DNA of 64,000 bases from IMG/VR virus record IMGVR_UViG_3300022744_000022, positions 62,001 to 126,000 of that record, one strand, 5' to 3'. A program made the translations under genes and the position numbers. Below the pieces are notes generated by a model. That model was not told the origin of the DNA. It ran no database searches and saw only the letters and a program-made list of their open reading frames with translations. Positions 24,278 to 33,054 of the stretch are shown here, piece by piece (the first letter of the stretch is position 1; each line of letters opens with the position of its first letter). This DNA comes from a virus.

Positions 24278-25552
24278 ATGCCGAGAGAGCCCCAGGTACC
24301 CCGCTGCAACTTCTGTGGTCGTCCCCGCAATGAGGTCAAGCACCTCATTGGAGCGCCGGATGGGGCGAACATCTGCAACGGCTGTATCACCGCGACCTCT
24401 CAGGCTATCGATGAGGCTGAGCGCAAGTCCCCCGGGGCCAAGAAGGCTCAGGGCCCGCTCAAGAAGCCCAAGGAAATCACGGCGTTCGTGGACGAGCACG
24501 TGATCGGCCAGGATGCGGCCAAGCGGGAAATCGCCATCGCGGTCTACGAGCACTACCGCCGCCGGGAAGTAGACAAGAGCAAGAACGGCGTGATCATGCT
24601 CGACGGGGAAGCGGTCGAGATTGAGAAGTCCAACATCTTGCTGCTCGGGCCTTCGGGATCGGGCAAGACGCACATTGCCAGGACGATTGCCCGGTTGCTG
24701 GATGTTCCGTTCTACGTCGGGGATGCCACGAAGCTCACGAGTGCAGGCTACGTCGGGGAGGACGTGGAGTCGTTGCTTCAGGGGCTCTTGGCGGACGCTC
24801 AGAACGACATCGAGAAGGCACAGTGGGGCATCATCTTCCTGGACGAGTTTGACAAGCTGGCCCGCAAGGCTGGCTACGGGGCTTCCGGGATGCGGGATGT
24901 GACCGGCGAGGGTGTCCAGCAGGCCTTGCTCAAGCTTATTGAGGGTGGGCAGGTCGCGGTCCCCCGGGGCATGGGTTCCCGAGCGGTGTCCGGGATGATG
25001 CCTTCTGACGTGGTGGACACCCGGAACATCCTGTTCATCTGTGCCGGGTCCTTCGCAGGGATCGAGCCCGTGATCGAACGCAGGCTCAACAAGTCCACGG
25101 GCCTCGGGTTCGGCAAAGAGCACCGGAAGCAGCACGCCAAGTCCGACCTGTATCGAGAGGTCACGGTCGAGGACATTGAGGAATTCGGGTTGATTCCGGA
25201 GATCGTGGGCCGTCTGCCTGTGATCACCAGCACCTTGGAGTTGACCGAGGACGAGCTGATCCGCATCCTGACCGAGCCCAAGAATGCGATCTGCAAGCAG
25301 TTCCGGGCCTTGTTCTCGTTGGATGGGATTGACCTCCAGTTCGACCCTGAGGCATTGCGGGCGGTGGCTCAAAAGGCTCGGAAGCGGTCCACGGGTGCCC
25401 GAGCATTGCGAGCAATTCTCAAGGAAGTGCTCAAGCCTTACTCCTACGAGGCCCCGGATAACCTGGACATCTCGGCCATCCGCATTACCCCGGAGGCTGT
25501 CGAGACTCCTGGAAAGGCCCTCGTGATGCGAAAAGGCGTTGGGACGGCTTAG
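24278..25552 (+). CDS. clpX: ClpX ATPase, phage-encoded
   Basis: 424 residues, the length of bacterial ClpX. N-terminal zinc domain with C10, C13, C33 and C36; Walker A GPSGSGKT (124-131); Walker B IIFLDEFDK (185-193); pore loop GYVG (157-160). The ClpP-docking loop is kept as LGF (276-278). ClpX unfolds proteins and feeds ClpP; no clpP is present in this window, so it would use host ClpP or act alone. It may redirect host proteolysis or disassemble phage DNA complexes. It starts behind a leaderless-type promoter next to a zincin gene. Confidence 0.93.
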   Translation: MPREPQVPRCNFCGRPRNEVKHLIGAPDGANICNGCITATSQAIDEAERKSPGAKKAQGPLKKPKEITAFVDEHVIGQDAAKREIAIAVYEHYRRREVDKSKNGVIMLDGEAVEIEKSNILLLGPSGSGKTHIARTIARLLDVPFYVGDATKLTSAGYVGEDVESLLQGLLADAQNDIEKAQWGIIFLDEFDKLARKAGYGASGMRDVTGEGVQQALLKLIEGGQVAVPRGMGSRAVSGMMPSDVVDTRNILFICAGSFAGIEPVIERRLNKSTGLGFGKEHRKQHAKSDLYREVTVEDIEEFGLIPEIVGRLPVITSTLELTEDELIRILTEPKNAICKQFRALFSLDGIDLQFDPEALRAVAQKARKRSTGARALRAILKEVLKPYSYEAPDNLDISAIRITPEAVETPGKALVMRKGVGTA

Positions 25553-25576
25553 AGTTTTTGTGCTTTCTCGTAAGGC

Positions 25577-26257
25577 ATGGATGCTCTTTCGTTGCGTGTC
25601 GCCGCCCGGTTCGGGAGGATCGCTTTTGGCCAAGAAGGTAAGTTCTTGGGTCGAGACTGCCGCCTGACTTGGAGCAGGCACGGCTGGACCCTGGAAGAGC
25701 TGCCGGTCAAGGGCAAGAAAAAGTGCAAGGTGGCGGAGTTGCAGAACCCCGGGACTAGGGGTTGGGCAAACTTTGACGCTTACATCGACGGGAACATCCT
25801 GCGAGATGCGAAGCTGAGCGCTTCGGATTCGTACGAGACTATCAAGCAGAAGATGCTTGACGCTTACGAGTTGGCAGCGGAGCTGACCATCAACAAGATG
25901 ACGCCCGACGAAGCCAAGCATGCCTTGTGGCTCCGTGATCTCAAGTGGTACGAGAACGAGGTCCATTACCTCAAGATCACCCCTGAGAACACGGAACCCT
26001 TCGAGGCTGAGGGCAAGGACTACACGATCAAGGTCACGTGGACCAAGTTCTCAGTCTACTCCCCCGACTCGGACTTTCAGCAAAGTGACCCGTACTACAC
26101 GCAGTACGCGGAGTCCTCGGCCCAAGGGGCACGTAAGCTGTACCAGACTTTGAAAGCGGATCCGAACGCGCTCAAGAGCGTTCCTTGGTCCAAGCTGGGC
26201 GATTGGTTCATCAAGAACAAGATCCCCTACAAGACCAACTTCTCCCAGTGGACCTGA
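25577..26257 (+). CDS. Unknown protein with RVAARF N-terminal signature
   Basis: 226 residues. The N-terminus DALSLRVAARFGRIAF matches the short signature seen in the zincins of this phage. The rest is a mixed fold rich in Tyr, Lys and Trp; no family recognised. Upstream TTAGAGTTTTTG and TTCTCGTAAGGC directly before the ATG may form its promoter; no proper Shine-Dalgarno distance. Confidence 0.6.
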   Translation: MDALSLRVAARFGRIAFGQEGKFLGRDCRLTWSRHGWTLEELPVKGKKKCKVAELQNPGTRGWANFDAYIDGNILRDAKLSASDSYETIKQKMLDAYELAAELTINKMTPDEAKHALWLRDLKWYENEVHYLKITPENTEPFEAEGKDYTIKVTWTKFSVYSPDSDFQQSDPYYTQYAESSAQGARKLYQTLKADPNALKSVPWSKLGDWFIKNKIPYKTNFSQWT

Positions 26258-26267
26258 GGCTAAACCG

Positions 26268-29147
26268 ATGACAAATCAAATTAGGACTGCGGGCCAGCTC
26301 AGGGCTGCTAGGTACCGCCTTCAGTGGCAAGGGGTTTTGGGCGATGGCCCTGTAACAGCTAAGCACCCAGAGCAGGAAGGTGTTTACGAAGTTACCGAGT
26401 ACGCTAATGGCGGCGCGGGGTGGCTGCTTAAAAAGAAGGCTACTGATCCCTCCGGTATTAGTGGCGGCCGTTTTCGTAGTCTAGAGTCCGCTATCAAGGA
26501 CGCTGAAGATCACGCTTTTGGAACTGGGCGTTGGCGGCACAAGACGGCTACAACAGCCGAACGAGTCCTGTCCCGCTTTGAGGAAGGCAAACCTGCCGAC
26601 CCCACGGAGAACATGAGTCCTGAGGACGCCAAGAAGTGGCGTGAGCAGACGGACGAGCACAAGGACGAGTTCAAGTCTGCGGCTGACAAGACGGCCACCA
26701 AGGTCGAGATCAAGCTACAGTACGACAGCCCTACGAGTGTCGGTAAGATCGTGTCGCCTTCGGGGCGAGCTGAATACTACTACACCCTCGGGAACGGCGC
26801 GAAGATGAGCTATTCCGACCGGGAGAAATTCCGGTACCAACTACGCAACCAAGCAAACGTGCGTGAAGCTGAGAAGTTGGTGAAGGAATTGGATCAGAAG
26901 GTGCCGTCCAAGACGGCCGCTGCAAAGAAGCCCTCGCGTCCCTCGGTTGAGGAAACCCCTGAGGAAAAGCGTTTCACGCAGGAACGTGAGAAGGTCGAGA
27001 AGGCGCTTGAGGACTTGCGGGAAGAGATCGCGGATCGCTTCCCTATCCCAGAGGATCGTCGGCATCCGCCGGAAGCACGCGAAGTCCTCAACCACTACCT
27101 TCTTGCGGATCGCCTGCAACACAAGGCGTTCATGCAGTCCGTGGGTGGTAACTCGGACGAGCCCTCAGTTCTCCGAGAAATGTTTGGGCTCTTGGCCAAG
27201 TCGGAAGCAGAGATCAAGAAGGCCAAGCGCTTGCTGGCTGAGGCGGCTGCTATGGAAAAGCGGAAGTCTGCTTCATCGGTTAGTGTGTTGACCCGCTTCC
27301 TGACAGCGGATCAGGACAAAGCGGCCCCCGAGCAGGTGGACAAGTATTTCAAGCAGGTCAAGAAGGACAACCCGTCCTACAGTGACTCGCAGGCCTACGC
27401 GACCGCGTGGTCCATCTACTGCAAGCACAAGAATCCTGGCTCGGAGTCGTGCCACCAGGACGAGTACCTGACGGGCAAGACGGCCGCTTGGAAGGCTCCC
27501 GCGATCAATCAGGCTCTCGCCAAGTTGATCGCCAAGAAGGTAGACCGCCATTTCGTCACGGACCTCTTGAACGAAAAGCTGTCGGGGCGTAGCTGGGAAG
27601 CCAAGCTGAAAGAGGCCATTGGGAAAGCCGTGGCCCCCACGCAAATGCGTGATCAGGTTGAAGCACAGCCCGCGATCAAGAAGTGGCTGGCGGACCTTTC
27701 GGATTCGGAGCTTTCCAAGATCCGTGACTTGCTAGAGGAAACCCTCAACCACGGCAAGAGTGAGCAGTACAAGGCCAAGCCCGACGCTTGGAAGACGGCC
27801 TCAAGCCCTCAAGAGCTGCATGAGATGCGCAAGATGTTGGAGCGTTCCGGGTACGACCCCGATGACGCCCAGGTCTTGCAAGAAGAGGGTATGGGCCCCG
27901 ATGAGCTGGCGGAGCGTCTTCGGGTTCGCCCCGGGGCCCCCGGCAGCCTTGGCTACTCGCACCGGCTCAAGTTGATGCTGGAGAAGAAGGCGCTGCAAGC
28001 CATCGCGTGGATGGAGCGCAACGGCTATCGTGAGGACCCCCTGCTGCGTGAGCTGCAACAGCAGCTTCGGCGCGGGACGCCGAGTGCCCTGGCAGGTGCC
28101 CAAGAGATCTTGGAATCCGCGATCGAGGCGTACGACATCCCGATCAAGTTGGCCTCGGATGTGACGGCGGCTCGTAAGCCCAAGAGCATCGCCGAGAAGA
28201 AGGACCTTCAACTGCTCATCGATCAGTTGAAGCGCAACCCGAAGGACGGGGACGCAGAGCGTGCTCTGCGTGGGGATTGGGAGTACCGAGACGCGGACAT
28301 CGCGAAGGTCAAGGCGCAGACCAAGACAGCGGGTGCTGGGGAGGACATGATCCCGCAGATCATTCAAGATCTATCCCGGATTCATGGCTTGGGTGCGGTC
28401 GAGGTCAACGATTTCTCCCGCCCCGGCGCATCTACAGTAGATTTTTCGGTGTTCGCTGATCTCAAAGTCACGGCTTCGGGGAGTGTTCAAACACGGCGTA
28501 ACGGACCTTACGAGAAGAAACCGTTGGAGTTTCAGGCTGATCTACGCAGTGTCAAAAACACGATCTTAAGTCTGTTGAAGAAGCACCGAGCATACGACGT
28601 GATGGTGGTGATGCCTCTGCGTAAGAATTCAGCGCAAGATCGCCTTTCTGAGCCGGGGCCAAAGTTTTATGACGATTCGATCGTGCGAATTTCATTTTCA
28701 CTCGCTTTACAAGCAAAGACCGCTGGGCACAGCTATGCCGTAGATAGCATGTCGGTCTTGTTCGTTGAGGGCCGTCGCATGACCCCGTTCAACCGCGACA
28801 CGATTGACGATATCAACCACACTTCGATCGAGGTTGTGGCTGACGATGGGGAGCTGCACGAGGCTAACCTGAAGTTTCTAGGCTACCAGTCTTCTGGGAT
28901 TTTGACGCGCATTGATGAGCAGAACGGTCTACGTCGTGAGACTCGCGTGGATGTCCAGTACCCGGTAGACGAGGGTGGGTCGTCCCAGACTTCGGCACGT
29001 ACGGCACTCTCGGCTTTGGTCCGCCTGGGTAAGAAACTCGACTTCCTCGTAGAGCCCGTAGCCCGTGGGTACCAACCCCAGCACCGTCAAACCAGCTTCG
29101 TAGCCAAACCGAAGGGACCTAAGAGCCCCTTCGGTAGGTTCCGGTGA
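26268..29147 (+). CDS. Very long modular protein with repeated KTA linkers
   Basis: 959 residues. KTA occurs at 92, 141, 215, 404, 509, 686 and 817, each time next to a likely module boundary, and two RVLSRF/SVLTRFL signatures follow such sites. Modules include an N-terminal beta unit, a Glu/Lys coiled-coil region (about 215-330), a small YCKxxNPGSESC motif domain near 390, helical repeats, and a C-terminal beta-rich domain with AT-richer codons (from about 690). No enzyme motif. A processed polyprotein or large structural/injected protein is possible; neither is shown. Confidence 0.6.
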   Translation: MTNQIRTAGQLRAARYRLQWQGVLGDGPVTAKHPEQEGVYEVTEYANGGAGWLLKKKATDPSGISGGRFRSLESAIKDAEDHAFGTGRWRHKTATTAERVLSRFEEGKPADPTENMSPEDAKKWREQTDEHKDEFKSAADKTATKVEIKLQYDSPTSVGKIVSPSGRAEYYYTLGNGAKMSYSDREKFRYQLRNQANVREAEKLVKELDQKVPSKTAAAKKPSRPSVEETPEEKRFTQEREKVEKALEDLREEIADRFPIPEDRRHPPEAREVLNHYLLADRLQHKAFMQSVGGNSDEPSVLREMFGLLAKSEAEIKKAKRLLAEAAAMEKRKSASSVSVLTRFLTADQDKAAPEQVDKYFKQVKKDNPSYSDSQAYATAWSIYCKHKNPGSESCHQDEYLTGKTAAWKAPAINQALAKLIAKKVDRHFVTDLLNEKLSGRSWEAKLKEAIGKAVAPTQMRDQVEAQPAIKKWLADLSDSELSKIRDLLEETLNHGKSEQYKAKPDAWKTASSPQELHEMRKMLERSGYDPDDAQVLQEEGMGPDELAERLRVRPGAPGSLGYSHRLKLMLEKKALQAIAWMERNGYREDPLLRELQQQLRRGTPSALAGAQEILESAIEAYDIPIKLASDVTAARKPKSIAEKKDLQLLIDQLKRNPKDGDAERALRGDWEYRDADIAKVKAQTKTAGAGEDMIPQIIQDLSRIHGLGAVEVNDFSRPGASTVDFSVFADLKVTASGSVQTRRNGPYEKKPLEFQADLRSVKNTILSLLKKHRAYDVMVVMPLRKNSAQDRLSEPGPKFYDDSIVRISFSLALQAKTAGHSYAVDSMSVLFVEGRRMTPFNRDTIDDINHTSIEVVADDGELHEANLKFLGYQSSGILTRIDEQNGLRRETRVDVQYPVDEGGSSQTSARTALSALVRLGKKLDFLVEPVARGYQPQHRQTSFVAKPKGPKSPFGRFR

Positions 29148-29187
29148 AGGCAAACTGCGTTTTTTCTAGCCCAAAGTCTTGGCCAAA

Positions 29188-29196
29188 TGGTGTAGT
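29188..29196 (+). promoter_or_regulatory. Extended -10 promoter, leaderless type
   Basis: TGGTGTAGT; the hexamer TGTAGT ends 8 bases before ATG 29205. A run of six T at 29160-29165 just upstream may end the previous transcript. Confidence 0.6.
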
Positions 29197-29204
29197 CTGC
29201 GTTC

Positions 29205-30026
29205 ATGCCTTTCAGTGGTGTCGCAGAACGCATCCCCTACAGTCTGTCTCGTTGGACTGACGTTCCAAGCTCGAAGTGGTCTTGGTTCGAGGCGTGCCTC
29301 GATTCCAAGAAGATGGTGGCGTTTGACCCCCGGACCAGTGCCCCGGGGGTCTGGTCCCTGTCCCCTGAGGACACGTTGGGCCTCGTCTTCTGGACTAAGA
29401 ACCCGACTGCTTTGCTCCAAAGCCGGGCTCGCCTCGCTCCCTACGATGTGACGGTCCATGTGACGGCCACGGGTTGGCATGAAGTCGAGAAGGGTACCCC
29501 ATCTCTGGATGAAGCGGGCCGCTTGCTCGTACGGACAGCCAGGGTCTTCCCCAAGACCTACTGGCGATTCAGCCCCATTCCGATCCTACCCGATGCTGAG
29601 CTGTTCCGCCGGTTCCAGAGGCTTCTCGGGTTTGCGGCTATCGCGGGCATCCAACAATGCTTCGTCTCGTTCCTGCAAGAGAACGACAAGGTGCCGGAAT
29701 CTCGGACTCCGAAGTCCAGGTTCGCTCTCCTGAACACCTTGGCGGACGAGGCTCATGCTTTCGGGGTGCAGGTGGTGCTGTGTAAGGACGACCACACTTT
29801 TGATGGGTGGCCTGGCGCACGATTCACTACCGAAGCATGTGTACAGCCTGTGGACTTCGGTGGCCAAGATCGTGTACACCTGGAAGATTGTGGCTGCGTC
29901 CTGATGGTGGACCCTTTTACCATGAATGAGTCCTGCCATTTTGGCTGCCACTACTGCTACGCCTCAGACAAGAGTCTGTCCCCCAAGAAGCGGAACACGA
30001 CCCGCAGCTTGAACGTGGTGCGATGA
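29205..30026 (+). CDS. DUF1848 family protein
   Basis: 273 residues. The start SRWTDVP, the conserved LVFWTKNPTALL, the WRFSPIP segment and the final CHFGCHYCYA (CxxxCxxC) are the hallmarks of DUF1848. The family resembles radical-SAM proteins with the cysteine cluster at the C-terminal side; biochemical function is not established. First gene of its operon; the next gene overlaps by ATGA. Confidence 0.85.
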   Translation: MPFSGVAERIPYSLSRWTDVPSSKWSWFEACLDSKKMVAFDPRTSAPGVWSLSPEDTLGLVFWTKNPTALLQSRARLAPYDVTVHVTATGWHEVEKGTPSLDEAGRLLVRTARVFPKTYWRFSPIPILPDAELFRRFQRLLGFAAIAGIQQCFVSFLQENDKVPESRTPKSRFALLNTLADEAHAFGVQVVLCKDDHTFDGWPGARFTTEACVQPVDFGGQDRVHLEDCGCVLMVDPFTMNESCHFGCHYCYASDKSLSPKKRNTTRSLNVVR

Positions 30027-30295
30027 TCGAGATTCCCGCAGAGCTTGGTGACGACTCCGAGGACTTCTCTGATGAAGAAGTTGCTCTCGCGGTGGCGTTG
30101 CCCTCTGTGGATCGCGTGATTGCTCATCTGCGTGACCTTCGTTGTCCGCAGTGCGAGCAAGGCATGGCTGCGATTGAGCATGCGTTACGTCGGCGAGTTC
30201 CTTCACTGTACTGGCGAATGCGTGTGCAGTGTGCGGCCCATCACGATCCCGTGCTGGTGATCATTCGTGCCGATTGGCTGCACGAATCCTCTTGA
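30023..30295 (+). CDS. Small CxxC protein, unknown
   Basis: 90 residues, ATGA overlap with the DUF1848 gene. An acidic N-terminus is followed by RCPQCEQG, suggesting a metal-binding knuckle with later Cys/His residues (QCAAHH). No family recognised. Confidence 0.6.
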   Translation: MIEIPAELGDDSEDFSDEEVALAVALPSVDRVIAHLRDLRCPQCEQGMAAIEHALRRRVPSLYWRMRVQCAAHHDPVLVIIRADWLHESS

Positions 30296-30321
30296 GCTTC
30301 CGCTACAGGTGAGGTGTCCCG

Positions 30322-30714
30322 ATGTCTTGCGGTTGCCAAAGTTCTCCGTGTTCATGCGCTGGTGAGTGTCCGACGCCGCCAACCACGAAGTGTGATCGCT
30401 ACGTCCCGGGCTCGAAGAACGTCTGGGTGGAACGTGGCAACAGCCCGAACGATGTGAACGCCCCAGGGGTCTGCATGCTCGATACGATGACCGAGGAACA
30501 AGTCATCTACAGCCTTGAGCGAGATGAGCAGGCTCGTGCGGATCTGCTGCAAATCACGTCTGATCCGCATCTGCTGGAGTTGGCCAAGACGATCCCACGC
30601 TTGCCCACCGTGGAACAGACCGACGTGGAGCAGGCGGAACTCAACCAGCCGAACAACTCGGGCTCGATCCCCTTCTACTCCATCTTCCGGGGTCAGCCTC
30701 CGTTCGCTCAATGA
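30322..30714 (+). CDS. Small protein with Cys-rich N-terminus
   Basis: 130 residues behind GAGGTG. Six cysteines within the first 24 residues (CGCQSSPCSCAGEC...C) look like a compact metal site or disulfide knot; the rest is acidic and helical. No family recognised. Confidence 0.6.
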   Translation: MSCGCQSSPCSCAGECPTPPTTKCDRYVPGSKNVWVERGNSPNDVNAPGVCMLDTMTEEQVIYSLERDEQARADLLQITSDPHLLELAKTIPRLPTVEQTDVEQAELNQPNNSGSIPFYSIFRGQPPFAQ

Positions 30715-30742
30715 TTGATTGCGCACTGAGGTGCGACGCTCC

Positions 30743-31138
30743 ATGAACCGTCACGCACGTCGAAGCCAAGCAGCACAAGCTCCGAAACTACCGGCGGCTG
30801 TGGACGTGTCGAAAGCTCTGTCAACGATCCAGTCGTTGCAAGAGCTTTCGTCCGTTGTGGAGAGGCTCAACCTGTTTCTCTCTGAGGCCGACAAACTCGA
30901 AGTGCGGCTTGCAGACGCGCAGTCGGCAGTACAGGCGGCTCAAACCGAAAACACGCTGCTTCGTGGCGCATTGGAAACACAGCGCCAAACGTTCTTGCGT
31001 ATGTTCGCTCAGGGCATGGGTATCTCTCTGGAGGATGTTCTTTCGATGGAACAGGCCATACAGGGACAGCTCGCCGATGCCAATACGTCTTCTGAATCAG
31101 TCGAACCCGTCATCCGCGAAACGGATCCAGGCACCTGA
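30743..31138 (+). CDS. Coiled-coil protein, unknown
   Basis: 131 residues from ATG 30743 (GAGGTG upstream; TTG 30719 also in frame). Residues about 25-85 form a heptad-rich coiled coil after a basic N-terminus. Its last 62 bases overlap the following gene. Confidence 0.55.
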   Translation: MNRHARRSQAAQAPKLPAAVDVSKALSTIQSLQELSSVVERLNLFLSEADKLEVRLADAQSAVQAAQTENTLLRGALETQRQTFLRMFAQGMGISLEDVLSMEQAIQGQLADANTSSESVEPVIRETDPGT

Positions 31139-31322
31139 TCGCCGCGAGGACTGGAAACAGCTCCTCGTCAAGGCAATCCAGCGGGCCGAAGCCACCGGGG
31201 ACCGGAGACTCGAAGGGTTGAAACGCGCCCTTGTGGATGGTCAAGCCGAACGACATCTGCGCCGTTTGGGGATCATTCATGACGTGGACTTGAGTCGTGA
31301 ATTCCCCGTCTTGACTCCATAA
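31077..31322 (+). CDS. Small basic protein in overlapping frame
   Basis: 81 residues from ATG 31077, overlapping the coiled-coil gene by 62 bases in another frame; most of it (31139-31322) is outside that gene and remains open with ordinary codon use. Arg/Lys-rich helix (LLVKAIQRAEATGDRRLEGLKRAL). No family recognised. Confidence 0.5.
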   Translation: MPIRLLNQSNPSSAKRIQAPDRREDWKQLLVKAIQRAEATGDRRLEGLKRALVDGQAERHLRRLGIIHDVDLSREFPVLTP

Positions 31323-31398
31323 CGTAATGTTTTCGATAGTTTACGCTAACCTGATCTGACCCTACGCCAGTGGTCAAAGTGATCAGGTCCGTAAAAAT

Positions 31399-31442
31399 CG
31401 ACATTAGGTCAGGGGTCTTGTGTTGATTTTGACCTAATGTCG
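31399..31442. repeat. 13-bp perfect inverted repeat
   Basis: CGACATTAGGTCA at 31399-31411 and its exact complement at 31430-31442, with an 18-base spacer. It lies in the leader region of the histone-H1-like gene. Either an operator or an RNA hairpin; no T-run follows, so a classical terminator is unlikely. Confidence 0.7.
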
Positions 31443-31447
31443 GTTGC

Positions 31448-31477
31448 AGCCCCTAACCTAAAGAGTTAGGTTGGGCT
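31448..31477. repeat. Hairpin in leader of H1-like gene
   Basis: AGCCC-CT-AACCTAA, loop AGAG, TTAGGTTGGGCT: a 12-bp stem with a two-base bulge. It follows the 13-bp inverted repeat; a third small hairpin (TTTGAGGC/GCCTCAAA, 31516-31535) lies just before the Shine-Dalgarno site. The cluster suggests leader regulation. Confidence 0.6.
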
Positions 31478-31559
31478 CGTTAGTCAAAGAAACGGCCCGG
31501 AGGTGACTACCGGCCTTTGAGGCACTCGCCTCAAAACATCGGATGTTGAGGAGAAAACT

Positions 31560-32378
31560 ATGCAAATCGAATTGAACAAGCTTCGTACGGCTGTGACGGC
31601 CAACCTGAGCAAGACCCAGAAGGCCAAGCAGGCTGCTGAGGCTGCCTTCCTGAAGGCCAAGGCGGCGTACGATGCTGCTCACGCTGAGCATGCCAAGGCG
31701 ACGGAGGACCACGCGAAGATCGCGCAGCTTTTCCCCGTCGAGACCGCTGCGAAGGTCAAGAGCAAGCCGGGTCCCAAGGCCAAGGTGAAGGCGGCTGCTG
31801 TGGCGGCGGCCCCCAAGGGCAAGCCGGGTCCCAAGGCGAAGGCGAAGCCGGGTCCCAAGGCGAAGGCGGCCCCCAAGGCAGTGGCAGCCCCGAAGGCGAA
31901 GGCGGCCCCCAAGGCAAAGACGGGCCCGAAGAAGACCCGCAAGAAGGCCGACGGCAGCATGACCATGGTCGAGCGCCTCGTGGCCGTGATCGGCAACAAG
32001 ATCCTGACCGCTGGTGAGATGGCTCAAGGCCTCATCGCCGCCGGTAACCCCCCGACCAGCAAGAACCTGCCCGCGTACATCAGCTCGGTGCTGTCGAGCA
32101 CGGTGGACGAACAGGGCAACAAGGTCTTCGAGGCCGTGGAGCGCGGTAAGTATTGCGTGGCTGCCAACCGCAAGACCGCAACGGCAACGACCAAGACGGC
32201 AGCGGCCCCGAAGGCTGCTCCGAAGGCCGCTGCTCCGAAGGCCGTGGCGGCTGCTGTCGCTGCCCCGACCCCAGCTCCGGAGGCCGCATCCGACGGCCAG
32301 AGCCCGGCGGACAAGCTCTTGGCGGATATGGGCCTGGGCGATCAGTTCGGCGGTTCCGCTGCGGCTCCGCTGTCCTGA
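31560..32378 (+). CDS. Histone-H1-like DNA-binding protein with HARE-HTH-like core
   Basis: 272 residues behind GAGGAG. Residues 1-60 form an Ala-rich coiled coil. Residues 65-130 are tandem KPGPKAK/APKAKA repeats like AlgP or histone H1 tails, with AT-hook-like character. A folded unit at about 135-205 (MVERLVAVIGNKILTAGEMAQGL...RGKYCVA) resembles the HARE winged-helix domain. The Ala/Pro/Lys tail follows. It probably coats or condenses DNA, or competes with host nucleoid proteins. The isolated position and long structured leader suggest its own regulation. Confidence 0.75.
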   Translation: MQIELNKLRTAVTANLSKTQKAKQAAEAAFLKAKAAYDAAHAEHAKATEDHAKIAQLFPVETAAKVKSKPGPKAKVKAAAVAAAPKGKPGPKAKAKPGPKAKAAPKAVAAPKAKAAPKAKTGPKKTRKKADGSMTMVERLVAVIGNKILTAGEMAQGLIAAGNPPTSKNLPAYISSVLSSTVDEQGNKVFEAVERGKYCVAANRKTATATTKTAAAPKAAPKAAAPKAVAAAVAAPTPAPEAASDGQSPADKLLADMGLGDQFGGSAAAPLS

Positions 32379-32385
32379 AGAAAAG

Positions 32386-32404
32386 CTTGCACCTAGCAAG
32401 CTAG
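32386..32404 (+). terminator. Short hairpin after H1-like gene
   Basis: AGCTTGC and GCAAGCT form a 7-bp stem eight bases after the stop codon. No strong T-run, so efficiency is uncertain. Confidence 0.35.
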
Positions 32405-32430
32405 ACAGTCTACATACGCTGCCCGGCGAC

Positions 32431-32477
32431 GGCAGAACGCGGAAACGGACCCTCCTGAAATCCTTTCGCGTTCTGCC
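32431..32477 (+). terminator. Long hairpin between operons
   Basis: GGCAGAACGCG at 32431-32441 pairs perfectly with CGCGTTCTGCC at 32467-32477, with a 25-base loop. It lies between the H1-like gene and the next promoter. A terminator or small structured RNA; no T-run. Confidence 0.45.
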
Positions 32478-32527
32478 GCTCGCCTTTAAACTGCTCGGGA
32501 CTGCCGATAAAGACCCTACGAGCCGCC

Positions 32528-32536
32528 TGGTGTAGA
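32528..32536 (+). promoter_or_regulatory. Extended -10 promoter, leaderless type
   Basis: TGGTGTAGA; hexamer TGTAGA ends 8 bases before ATG 32545. No Shine-Dalgarno sequence. Confidence 0.6.
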
Positions 32537-32544
32537 GCCAAGCA

Positions 32545-33054
32545 ATGGACGTAGGCGACTTACTTGAGGGTCAGGGCAAGTTCTGGTTGGTGCGCAAGGT
32601 CGAACCGGCTTTGCGCACGGCCTTTGTTGAAGATCAGGCTACCCACGTCCAGCAGTTGAGTTTTGATACCTTGGAGGGGTTCACGCGACTGTGTAACCCA
32701 ACGCTGGATTGGCCTACCGCAACATTGCCCCAGGTGCGGCACGGGCGTCTGGTGACTGTCATCCGAGCCGATCTGGCCGACCCTCAACTTCTAGCCCGCT
32801 TCAAGGATTGGGTCCGGATGGACGAGTTTCAGATTGGGGGCGCGTTGTACCTGAATCCAGAGTTGCGGCTAGGGTTCCGTGACCGCCTCTTGGTGACTTA
32901 CCAGGATGGTACTTGTGCCTCCGTCGATATCCCGAGGGATTTCCACCCCCTCAAGGAAAAAGCGGCCCGCTTGACCCCCACTGCCCCGGTTGCCCCGAAA
33001 CCGCCTCCAGTATCGTTGCTTGATCGGTTGCTGGACGAAGGGGATGACGAATGA
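32545..33054 (+). CDS. Unknown protein
   Basis: 169 residues; mostly beta structure, then a short Pro-rich linker and an acidic end. First gene of an operon running to 35191; stop overlaps the next start. No family recognised. Confidence 0.65.
   Translation: MDVGDLLEGQGKFWLVRKVEPALRTAFVEDQATHVQQLSFDTLEGFTRLCNPTLDWPTATLPQVRHGRLVTVIRADLADPQLLARFKDWVRMDEFQIGGALYLNPELRLGFRDRLLVTYQDGTCASVDIPRDFHPLKEKAARLTPTAPVAPKPPPVSLLDRLLDEGDDE

Noticed and set aside
23720-25966. A 748-codon open frame on the reverse strand opposite the zincin and clpX genes
   Set aside because: It is antisense to two well-supported genes, has a composition typical of mirror frames in GC-rich coding DNA, and shows no domain or start signal.
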